From NCBI RefSeq assembly GCF_041821025.1, contig NZ_JBGUAY010000009.1, positions 1 through 64,000 on the forward strand: a stretch of DNA of 64,000 nucleotides, given 5' to 3'. The stretch comes from Egicoccus sp. AB-alg6-2 (GTDB lineage: Bacteria; Actinomycetota; Nitriliruptoria; Nitriliruptorales; Nitriliruptoraceae). Made by a program: the position numbers and the translations under genes. Positions 57,699-64,000 of this stretch are shown here, one piece after another (positions within the stretch are counted from its first letter, which is position 1; each line of letters begins with the position of its first letter). Under the pieces are notes generated by a model, which saw nothing but the letters and a program-made list of their open reading frames with translations, was not told where the DNA came from and did no database searches.

Positions 57699-57717
57699 AC
57701 GGGAGAACGGCCGAGCG

Positions 57718-58851
57718 GTGACCGAGCGCCCCGACGAACGGACCGGCGAACTGCCGCCGTTCCTGCGCGACGTGCTGGGCCGCGCACGGCCGCTCACCGA
57801 CGAGGACCGTGCCACCGAGCAGGCGCTGGTGGAATTGGGCCTGACGCCGGCGCAGGCCCGGTCCGCCGTCGCCGAGGGCCGGGTCCCGCTGGTGCTGGCT
57901 CAACGCCTCCTCGGTGACGTGCCGAGGTATGACCTGGAGGAACTCGCCGCCCGTTCGGGCGTGCCCGCCGCCGTGCTCCAGCGGGTCCGGGTCGCCAGCG
58001 GCCTGGAACTGCCAGAGCGGTTCAGCGACACCGACCTTCGCTGGGCGACCCACCTCGAGGCGTTGCTCGAGGTGCTGCCGGTCGAGGCGGTGGTCCGGTC
58101 GGCGCGTGCCCGCGGCACCGCGCTGAGCATGGTGGCACGCAGCGATCTCGGCGTCGTGCGCGACGAGGTGCTGTTGCCGATGCGCCAGGCCGGCGCCGAC
58201 GACCTCGCCATCGCCTCCGGGCTGGCGCAGACCGCGCGGCTCCTCGACGAGCTCAGCCGTGACGTGCTGACCATCACCTACGGCCTGCATCTCGAGCACC
58301 AGCTGGGGACCGAGCTCGCCGCCGTGCTGACGCGCACGCAGGCCGCCGAGGTGCAGGTCGCGGTCGGGTTCGTCGACGTGGTCGGCTGGACCTCCCTGTC
58401 GTCACGGGTGGACCCGGCCGGACTCGACGACGTGCTCGATGCGTTCGAGGAGCGGGTGGTCGCGGTCACCGCGCCGGATCGCCAGGTGAGCGTGGTCAAG
58501 TACCTCGGCGACGCGGTCATGCTGGTGGCGGCCGACCCGGCGCTGCTGATCGGTGCCATGGTGGAGCTGACCAGTCCGGTACCCGAGCTCGAGGACGTGC
58601 CGTTGCGCGGTGGCATGGCCGCCGGGGGCGCCCTGGTCCGCGAAGGCGACGTCTACGGCCCGCCGGTGAACCGGGCGGCGCGACTGACCGATCTCGCCCG
58701 GCCCTGGAGCCTGCTGGTGGACGACGACCTCGCCGAGGTCGTGCCCGGCGGCCTCACCACACGGCGGCTGCGTCCGGTCCGTCTGCGCGGTATCGGGGTA
58801 CGTCGCCCGCTGTCGGTCCGGCCCGCGAAGGCGGCCCCCGGGGCGAAGTAG
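57718..58851 (+). CDS. Class III adenylate cyclase with N-terminal regulatory domain
   Basis: Makes cAMP, 377 residues. The N-terminal half (about 25-185) is the helical regulatory domain of Rv1264-type cyclases (LTDEDRATEQALVELGLTPAQA). The catalytic domain has VGFVDVVGWTSLSSRVD with the first metal aspartate, VVKYLGDAVMLVA with the second, and GPPVNRAARL. In Rv1264 the N-terminal domain gives pH control; the same here is inference. GTG 57718 follows the SDR stop by 19 bases. Catalytic residues appear intact. Confidence 0.93.
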   Translation: MTERPDERTGELPPFLRDVLGRARPLTDEDRATEQALVELGLTPAQARSAVAEGRVPLVLAQRLLGDVPRYDLEELAARSGVPAAVLQRVRVASGLELPERFSDTDLRWATHLEALLEVLPVEAVVRSARARGTALSMVARSDLGVVRDEVLLPMRQAGADDLAIASGLAQTARLLDELSRDVLTITYGLHLEHQLGTELAAVLTRTQAAEVQVAVGFVDVVGWTSLSSRVDPAGLDDVLDAFEERVVAVTAPDRQVSVVKYLGDAVMLVAADPALLIGAMVELTSPVPELEDVPLRGGMAAGGALVREGDVYGPPVNRAARLTDLARPWSLLVDDDLAEVVPGGLTTRRLRPVRLRGIGVRRPLSVRPAKAAPGAK

Positions 58852-58917
58852 GCTCCGCAACGGCTGTCCGGACGCGTCACCGACCGGGCAGATGAGGACC
58901 ACGGCGGCGGGAGCGGT

Positions 58918-60354
58918 GTGGAGACGATCGGACACGCGGACCGGCTCACGTCGCTGGACGCGGCATTCCTGAACATGGAGGCGCCCACGCGCCACATGCA
59001 CGTGGGTGGACTGTTCATCTTCGACCCGCCGGGCAAGGAACAGGGCGAGCCACGGGACCTCGACCACACCGGCTTCCTGGAACTGGTCCGCTCGCGGCTC
59101 CACCTGGTCCCGCGCTACCGCCAGAAGCTCGCCTTCCCGCCTCTCGCACTGGGCAACCCGGTGTGGGTGGACGACGACCATTTCGACCTGTCCTACCACG
59201 TGCGCCATGCGGCGCTCCCGCGCCCCGGCACCATCGCGCAGTTGACCGAGTACTGCGCCCGGATCCTCTCCCGCCCGCTGGACCGTGACCGTCCCCTGTG
59301 GGAGCTCTACGTCATCGAAGGGCTCGAGGAGGGCCGTTTCGCCCTGCTGGGCAAGAACCACCACGCCATGATCGACGGTCTCGCCGGGATCGACATCGCG
59401 ACGGTCATGCTCGATGTCACGTCAGACACCGGGACGCCGCCCGAGCCCGAGCCGTGGGTGCCGGCGCCCGCGCCCGGGCGGGCCCGACTGCTCGGTGCCG
59501 CCGTCCGCGACGCGTTGACCAGCCCCGCCCACCTCGTGGCGTCGGGGCGGCAACTGGTCGCCGCGCCGACGAAGTCGGCCCGTCGAGCCCTCGAGATCGG
59601 ACGCGCGGCCGCGTCGATGGCGCGCACCAGCCTCGTCCACACCGCGCCACGGTCGCTGCTCAACCAGCCCCCGGGACCGCACCGTCGCTTCGCGATCCAG
59701 CGCATCCCGCTGCAGGACGCCAAGCGGATCAAGAACGCCTTCGGCACGACGGTCAACGACACCGTGCTGGCCGCGGTCTCCGATGCGATCGGCCGATTCC
59801 TGCGCGACCACGGGGCGACGACGGACGGGCTCTGGCTGCGGGCGATGGTGCCGGTCAGCACACGCGCGGGCTCCGAGGCGCACGCGCTGGGCAACCGCGT
59901 CGTGGCGGTCTTCGTCGACCTGCCCGTCTTCGAGCTCGACCCGATCGAGCGGTTGCGGATCTGCCACGAGGCCATGCGCGAGGTCAAGTCGAGTCACCAC
60001 GCGGTCGGCGCGGGATTCCTGATCGGCCTCACCGAGTTCGCACCGCCGACCCTGCACGCGATGGCGGCGCGGGCCGCCGTCAACAGCCGGTTGTTCAACT
60101 TCCTCGTGACCAACGTGCCTGGGCCGCAGGTGCCGATCTACTGCCTGGGGGCGCGGCTGCTCGGCGCGTTCCCGTTCGCCCCACTGGCTGCGACGCAGTC
60201 GTTCGCGGTCGGCCTGACCTCGATCGACGGGTGGCTCAACTTCGGCTTCACGGCCGACTACGACGCGCTGCCACACATCGAGCAGGTGACCGGGCACCTG
60301 CGCGACGCCTACGCCGACCTGCTGCGCTGCGCCGAGGCCGTCGAGGCCGGATGA
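58918..60354 (+). CDS. Wax ester synthase / diacylglycerol acyltransferase (WS/DGAT)
   Basis: Esterifies acyl-CoA with a fatty alcohol or diacylglycerol to make storage lipid, 478 residues. The active-site motif HHxxxDG is intact at 148-154 (NHHAMIDG). Other family blocks are DRLTSLDAAFLNMEAPTRHMHVG, PRYRQKLAFPP, VPVSTR and the conserved LVTNVPGPQ. GTG 58918 leads straight into the conserved N-terminus. With citrate synthase and beta-oxidation genes nearby it suggests storage-lipid metabolism. The gene is convergent with a secreted-protein gene, with 14 bases between stops. Confidence 0.94.
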   Translation: METIGHADRLTSLDAAFLNMEAPTRHMHVGGLFIFDPPGKEQGEPRDLDHTGFLELVRSRLHLVPRYRQKLAFPPLALGNPVWVDDDHFDLSYHVRHAALPRPGTIAQLTEYCARILSRPLDRDRPLWELYVIEGLEEGRFALLGKNHHAMIDGLAGIDIATVMLDVTSDTGTPPEPEPWVPAPAPGRARLLGAAVRDALTSPAHLVASGRQLVAAPTKSARRALEIGRAAASMARTSLVHTAPRSLLNQPPGPHRRFAIQRIPLQDAKRIKNAFGTTVNDTVLAAVSDAIGRFLRDHGATTDGLWLRAMVPVSTRAGSEAHALGNRVVAVFVDLPVFELDPIERLRICHEAMREVKSSHHAVGAGFLIGLTEFAPPTLHAMAARAAVNSRLFNFLVTNVPGPQVPIYCLGARLLGAFPFAPLAATQSFAVGLTSIDGWLNFGFTADYDALPHIEQVTGHLRDAYADLLRCAEAVEAG

Positions 60355-60368
60355 TCCGCGCTGGCGGG

Positions 60369-61322
60369 TCAGCCGACCGCCAGCGCACTGTTGGACGAGC
60401 GACGGACGTTGTCGAGTTCCTTGACCACGCCGAGGGCGAGGGCGCGCGACCGGTCGAGTTGCAGGATCGCCGGGGACTCGAGCGCGGTCTCGGCACCGGC
60501 CTCGAGACCGCTGCGCCAGGTCGCCAGCACGTCGTCGCCGACGCCCGCGGCGACCCGGGCGTTGTAGCCGTCGACGTCGCCGGCCTCGAGCGCGGCCAGC
60601 GACTCGTCGGCGAACGCGTCGAGCGCGTCGAGCAGTTCGGCGTGGGCGGCGGCCAGGTCCTCGATCCCCGGGAACGACGCTGCCTGCTCGACCGCGGCCC
60701 GGTAGTCCGCGAGACGCGAGCGCTCGTTGCGCCACGCGGTCGCGTGCACGTCCGGGTCGTCACCCTCGGGCATGGCGTCCACGGTCGCCGCGTAGTCGGC
60801 GGCGGCACCGTGCAACCCGGCGGCGACCGCGCCGAGCTCGGTGACGGCGTCCGCCGAGGCGCGGAGGTCCTCCGCCAGGTCGAGCAACTGGTCCTCGAGC
60901 GGGTCGATGCGTGCGAACAGCGGGTCGACGTCGGCGACCGGCAGGGCGTCGGGGCGGTCTGGCATCGGGACCGCGGCCGCCTCCTCGATCCGATCGGCCT
61001 GATCACGCAACAGTGCCGCCTGGCGTTCGATGTCGGCGGCGACCGCGGCCGGGTCGCGGTCGGATCCGGTGATGGCCTCCGCCGTCAGCACCTGCAGCGC
61101 GGCCGTGGTCTGTTGCGCGTCGTGCGTCGGCGCCGCGACGACGGCACGCAGCTGTGCCAACTCGCGAGCCAGGTCCGTCGAGGCGGCCGCGAGCTCGGCG
61201 CGCTCGACCCGCTCGGCCTCGGCGGTGGCGCTGCGGGCGCTGATCGTGGCACCGGCGGCGCCGGCCACCAGGGCGAGACCGAGCAGGGTGGCGGTGGCTT
61301 TGCCGGGAACGTGGGCAGGCAT
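60369..61322 (-). CDS. Secreted alanine-rich helical protein of unknown function
   Basis: 317 residues. The signal peptide ([24 protein letters not shown]) is followed by an almost wholly helical, Ala/Asp/Glu/Arg-rich body with several heptad-like stretches ([41 protein letters not shown]). No cysteines or catalytic motif are seen, and I do not recognise the family. ATG 61322 starts directly before the signal helix. The gene is divergent from dut with 170 bases between. A coiled-coil surface or stalk role is possible. Confidence 0.82.
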   Translation of the reverse strand: MPAHVPGKATATLLGLALVAGAAGATISARSATAEAERVERAELAAASTDLARELAQLRAVVAAPTHDAQQTTAALQVLTAEAITGSDRDPAAVAADIERQAALLRDQADRIEEAAAVPMPDRPDALPVADVDPLFARIDPLEDQLLDLAEDLRASADAVTELGAVAAGLHGAAADYAATVDAMPEGDDPDVHATAWRNERSRLADYRAAVEQAASFPGIEDLAAAHAELLDALDAFADESLAALEAGDVDGYNARVAAGVGDDVLATWRSGLEAGAETALESPAILQLDRSRALALGVVKELDNVRRSSNSALAVG

Positions 61323-61492
61323 GGGTGATTCCTCGAGCGGGGGAAGCAAGCAAAGGCGCCCACACGGCGGGGGCGCGACGGCCCTCGAGGGTACGGTCCG
61401 GCGCGGCACGCCCCACTCGGTCCCCGTCCACATGGACGGTGCCGGACGGACGGGGTCATGCCGCGGCGCGCAGCGCAGGGAAAGGGCCGCCC

Positions 61493-61948
61493 ATGGGTGG
61501 AGAAACACTCGAACTGCAGGTCAGGCGCCTGCATCCGGACGCGCAGGTGCCCACGTACGCGCATCCCGGTGACGCGGGCCTCGACCTGGCCAGTGTCGAG
61601 GCGGTGACGCTTGCGCCCGGTGGCCGCGCCGCGGTGGCCACCGGACTGGCGATCGCGGTGCCCGACGGGTGGGTGGGGCTCGTCCATCCGAGGTCCGGGC
61701 TCGCCCGCCGGCACGGCATCACGGTCGCGAACGCCCCGGGGACCATCGACGCCGGCTACCGGGGCGAGGTGCTCGTGCTGCTGGTCAACCTGGGGGAGGA
61801 CACCGTGGTGCTGGAACCGGGGGAGCGCATCGCCCAACTGCTGCTTCAGCGTGTCGGTCGTGCGGAGGTGCACGAGGTCGACGAGCTGGACGACACGGCC
61901 CGCGGTGATGGCGGCTTCGGGTCGACCGGGCGCGGTACCCGGGGCTGA
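61493..61948 (+). CDS. dut: dUTP diphosphatase
   Basis: Hydrolyses dUTP to dUMP, keeping uracil out of DNA, 151 residues, the trimeric type. The five motifs are in order: [39 protein letters not shown] and the C-terminal [12 protein letters not shown] that closes over the active site. ATG 61493 has GGGAAAGG about 9 bases upstream. It precedes the tRNA-Gly gene by 60 bases; that gene has its own promoter. Confidence 0.96.
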   Translation: MGGETLELQVRRLHPDAQVPTYAHPGDAGLDLASVEAVTLAPGGRAAVATGLAIAVPDGWVGLVHPRSGLARRHGITVANAPGTIDAGYRGEVLVLLVNLGEDTVVLEPGERIAQLLLQRVGRAEVHEVDELDDTARGDGGFGSTGRGTRG

Positions 61949-61968
61949 GGCGCCAGCACGACATCGTT

Positions 61969-61997
61969 TTGCTCGGTTCGGTGGGAGCGGTTACCTT
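61969..61997 (+). promoter_or_regulatory. Promoter of the tRNA-Gly gene
   Basis: TTGCTC (61969-61974), a 17-base spacer and TACCTT (61992-61997) form a sigma-70-type pair. The -10 box ends 11 bases before the tRNA, leaving a leader of about four bases. Confidence 0.6.
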
Positions 61998-62008
61998 CCC
62001 GACCGCAC

Positions 62009-62085
62009 GCGGATGTAGCTCAGTTGGCTAGAGCGCCACCTTGCCAAGGTGGAGGTCGCGAGTTCGAATCTCGTCATCCGCTCCA
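62009..62085 (+). tRNA. tRNA-Gly (anticodon GCC)
   Basis: Complete cloverleaf. Acceptor stem GCGGATG pairs with CATCCGC; the D arm is GCTC/GAGC; the anticodon arm CCACC/GGTGG encloses the loop TTGCCAA with anticodon GCC; the T arm GCGAG/CTCGT holds TTCGAAT. The discriminator base is T, and CCA is encoded (62083-62085). A hairpin follows 5 bases later. Confidence 0.97.
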
Positions 62086-62090
62086 CGAAA

Positions 62091-62106
62091 CCCCGCTTCG
62101 GCGGGG
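62091..62106 (+). terminator. Terminator-like hairpin after tRNA-Gly
   Basis: CCCCGC / GCGGGG stem with a TTCG tetraloop, 5 bases past the tRNA. A very stable tetraloop hairpin; no long T-run follows. The stretch up to the next gene (62107-62279) shows nothing else that I can assign. Confidence 0.65.
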
Positions 62107-62279
62107 GTTCGTCGTTCATGAGCACGGCATCACCGGCACGGGTAGAGGCGTCCGGCCTGGGAAGAGCGGCCCAGCTTCGGGGGACGGGCCGTGGGCGGCG
62201 GTCTAACGTCTGAAGTCGGTTGGTCCTTCCGCGCCGTCGCTCCTTCGGCGCAGCGCTTCCTCTTCCGACTCGAGGTGAC

Positions 62280-62468
62280 GTGGACGTCCCCTTTGCTGCC
62301 CTGGCTCCGCTGGTTGTTCTGGCGCTGGCATTCATCGTGTACTGCCTGGTCGACCTGCTGCGCTCCGACGACGTTCGTGGACTGCCGATCTGGGGATGGG
62401 CCGTCCTGATCGTGGTCTCTGTGCCGCTGGGCGGTATCGCCTATCTGGTCTGGGGCCGGCCGTCTTGA
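62280..62468 (+). CDS. Small two-helix membrane protein (PLDc_N type)
   Basis: 62 residues with two membrane helices (about 5-24 and 37-58) joined by a short polar loop with DDVRGLPIWGW, the layout of the phospholipase D-nuclease N-terminal (PLDc_N) family. Ends in the family-like segment PLGGIAYLVWGRP. GTG 62280 has GAGG four bases upstream. Its stop overlaps the TTG start of the ABC ATPase gene by four bases (TTGA), so it belongs to the exporter operon. It may be an accessory membrane subunit; this is inferred from coupling. Confidence 0.85.
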   Translation: MDVPFAALAPLVVLALAFIVYCLVDLLRSDDVRGLPIWGWAVLIVVSVPLGGIAYLVWGRPS

Positions 62469-63379
62469 CTCCGCCTGCCGTCCTCACGCAGGGATTGACG
62501 AAGCGATACCGCGACCACACCGCCCTCCGCGACGTCGATCTGGCCGTCCCGGCGGGCGGCGTCTACGGCCTCGTGGGCCCCAACGGTGCCGGAAAGACCA
62601 CGTTGCTGTCGTTGCTGCTCGGTCTGCGGCAGCCGACGTCGGGGACCATCCACCTCGAGGTGGCGCGCACGCGCATCGCCGCCGTTGCGGACACGCCGCA
62701 GTTCGATCCCTGGCTGTCGGCACGCGAGGTCGTTGACCTCTCCCGCCACCTGCTGGACGGGTCGATGCCGGCATCGCGCGTGGACGACGCCCTCGGACGT
62801 ACCGGCCTGGCGGACGCCGCGGACCGACGTTGCGGGGGGTTCTCGCGAGGGATGCTGCAGCGTCTGGGGCTGGCTGCCGCCGTCGTCGGTGACCCCGAAC
62901 TGCTGATCCTGGACGAACCGGCCAGCGCGCTTGATCCGGCCGGCCGGCGCGACGTGCTCGACCTCGTGTCCGCGATCGGCGAGCAGTCGACCGTGCTGTT
63001 CTCCAGCCACATCCTCGCCGACGTCCAACAGGTCAGCGACACGGTGGGGATCCTTCGCGACGGCGTCCTGCTGTTCCAGGGACCCCTGACCGAACTGCTC
63101 GTCGGGCGCGCCTCGCCGGCCGTGCGCGTGCATGTCCGCGACCGTGCGGCGGCACTGACGGCGTCGCTGCGTGACGAGCCCTGGATATCCCACGTCGACG
63201 TGGACGGCCCGTACGTGCTCCGGGTCGTCACCGTCACCGCCGAGCACGCCGAGCGTGAGCTTGTCCGCGCCCTGGCGCGGCTGGGTGCGCGAGTCGTGAG
63301 CCTCACTCCCGAACGGGGCGACCTCGAGCAGGTGTTCCTCGAGCTGACGGGCACCGCGGTCACGGAGGGAGAGCGGTGA
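62465..63379 (+). CDS. ABC transporter ATP-binding protein (ABC-2 type exporter)
   Basis: 304-residue ATPase subunit. Walker A GPNGAGKTT is at about 38-46, Walker B LLILDEPASALD near 155-166, and the switch histidine in LFSSHILAD. The signature loop reads GGFSRGMLQRLG, a common variant in ABC-2 exporters. A C-terminal domain of about 80 residues follows. TTG 62465 overlaps the stop of the small membrane protein gene; the stop in turn overlaps the permease GTG. The cargo is unknown; multidrug or lipid export is typical. Confidence 0.92.
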   Translation: MTPPAVLTQGLTKRYRDHTALRDVDLAVPAGGVYGLVGPNGAGKTTLLSLLLGLRQPTSGTIHLEVARTRIAAVADTPQFDPWLSAREVVDLSRHLLDGSMPASRVDDALGRTGLADAADRRCGGFSRGMLQRLGLAAAVVGDPELLILDEPASALDPAGRRDVLDLVSAIGEQSTVLFSSHILADVQQVSDTVGILRDGVLLFQGPLTELLVGRASPAVRVHVRDRAAALTASLRDEPWISHVDVDGPYVLRVVTVTAEHAERELVRALARLGARVVSLTPERGDLEQVFLELTGTAVTEGER

Positions 63380-64000
63380 CCGCCTGGCGCCTCGAGTGGT
63401 ACCGCCTGGTGCGGACCCGCCGTCTGCTTGCGCTCGTGATGGTCTTCGCCTTCTTCGGTTTCACCGCCCCGGTGATCACGGCTTACATGGACCAGCTGGT
63501 GGGCGCCGCCGGCCAGGGCCTCGTCATCCAGGCCCCGGACCCCACCCCCGAGCTGGCGGTGGGGCAGTTCACCTCCAACGCTTCACAGATCGGTGTGCTG
63601 GTCGCGATCGTCGTCGCCGCCGGCGCCCTCGCGTTCGACGCCAGGCCCGAGCTGGCCACCTTCCTGCGCACCCGCTCGGGGAGCATCTGGCAGTTGATCC
63701 TGCCGCGGTACGTCGTGTCCACGCTCGCCATCGTGGCCGCTTTCGCGCTCGGCGTCCTTGCCACGTGGTACGAGACGGTCGTGCTGATCGGCGCCCCGGA
63801 CGCCGCCGGCATGGTGGTCGGCACGCTGCTCACCGGCGCCTACCTCGCCTTCGCCGTGGCGGTCACCGCGCTCGCCACGAGCCTCACGCGCAGCGTCTTG
63901 ACTGCGGTCGCCGTCACGGTGGTCGTGCTGCTCGGGCTCCTGGTCCTCAGCGTGGTCGAAGCGCTGGCACCGTGGCTCCCGAGCCGGTTGATCGGCGTGT
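63376..64000 (+). CDS. ABC-2 type permease (3' end outside window)
   Basis: 208 residues are visible from GTG 63376, which overlaps the ATPase stop (GTGA). The frame is open to the window end. The layout is a basic N-terminus (WRLEWYRLVRTRRL), a first helix (LLALVMVFAFFGFTAPVIT), an extracytoplasmic loop and at least four more helices (VLVAIVVAAGALAFD, VVSTLAIVAAFALGVLA, VVGTLLTGAYLAFAVAV, VLTAVAVTVVVLLGLLVLS). Pairs with the upstream ATPase to form the exporter. The missing C-terminus prevents finer assignment. Confidence 0.88.
   Translation, partial: MTAWRLEWYRLVRTRRLLALVMVFAFFGFTAPVITAYMDQLVGAAGQGLVIQAPDPTPELAVGQFTSNASQIGVLVAIVVAAGALAFDARPELATFLRTRSGSIWQLILPRYVVSTLAIVAAFALGVLATWYETVVLIGAPDAAGMVVGTLLTGAYLAFAVAVTALATSLTRSVLTAVAVTVVVLLGLLVLSVVEALAPWLPSRLIGV

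Noticed and set aside
62009-62085. tRNA-Gly considered as an integration site
   Set aside because: No integrase gene, no repeated tRNA 3' end and no change in gene character is seen downstream within the window.

Overview
The window is about 70% G+C with long, tightly packed genes on both strands, frequent GTG and TTG starts, 4-base ATGA/GTGA overlaps, and no ribosomal RNA. Several genes point to a high-GC actinobacterium: a coproporphyrin-type ferrochelatase with a C-terminal cysteine cluster, a WS/DGAT acyltransferase, an Rv1264-like adenylate cyclase, an LCP cell-wall ligase and an Lhr helicase. A Nitriliruptoria or Euzebya-like lineage is my guess only. Nearly all of the DNA is chromosomal housekeeping and regulation. 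There is no prophage, no CRISPR array and no recognisable IS element.

Layout. 1-10 kb: a cut PAS-GGDEF-EAL protein, HrpB helicase, a cell-wall set (LCP protein overlapping a low-molecular-weight tyrosine phosphatase), a histidine phosphatase, and an overlapping three-gene phosphorelay (kinase, receiver, HPt). 10-17.7 kb: ferrochelatase operon, alpha/beta hydrolase, pantothenate kinase, a PgpH-like HD hydrolase of c-di-AMP type, an AsnC-like ligand-binding protein and an alkyltransferase-like protein. 18-27.4 kb: two region-1.1-containing sigma-70 factors, YibE/F, a frameshifted BASS transporter, an acyltransferase, a 66-bp tandem repeat, a PBP4-type carboxypeptidase and a ferredoxin-NADP reductase. 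27.4-37.2 kb: a second GGDEF-EAL protein, AlkA-like glycosylase, 1-Cys peroxiredoxin, 5'-3' exonuclease, SDR, EamA, DUF2087 and a third sigma-70. 37.3-41.1 kb: two divergent ABC-F ATPases. 42.2-48.8 kb: a fadA-fadB beta-oxidation operon behind a palindromic operator candidate, a palindrome-bounded AbiEi/DUF559 gene cassette, citrate synthase and YceI. 48.9-56.9 kb: a DNA maintenance block (MarR, Nei, a 58-residue histone-fold protein, Lhr, photolyase). 56.9-64 kb: SDR, adenylate cyclase, WS/DGAT, dUTPase, tRNA-Gly and the start of an ABC-2 exporter operon.

How the genes fit together. Fatty-acid breakdown (thiolase, FadB, an SDR) sits beside citrate synthase and a wax-ester/TAG synthase. Two bifunctional c-di-GMP proteins, a c-di-AMP-type hydrolase and a cAMP cyclase indicate heavy second-messenger use. 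Three related sigma factors with a region-1.1-like N-terminus lie within 19 kb.

The most unusual signals are: (a) a single-gene cassette of about 1.06 kb whose ends are inverted copies of a palindrome, with the gene's stop codon inside one arm; (b) a minimal bacterial histone-fold protein in a DNA-repair neighbourhood; (c) the sigma-factor paralogue set; and (d) a 22-codon tandem repeat that copies the sigma factor's stop region up to the next gene's start. No complete multi-gene defence or other novel system could be demonstrated.
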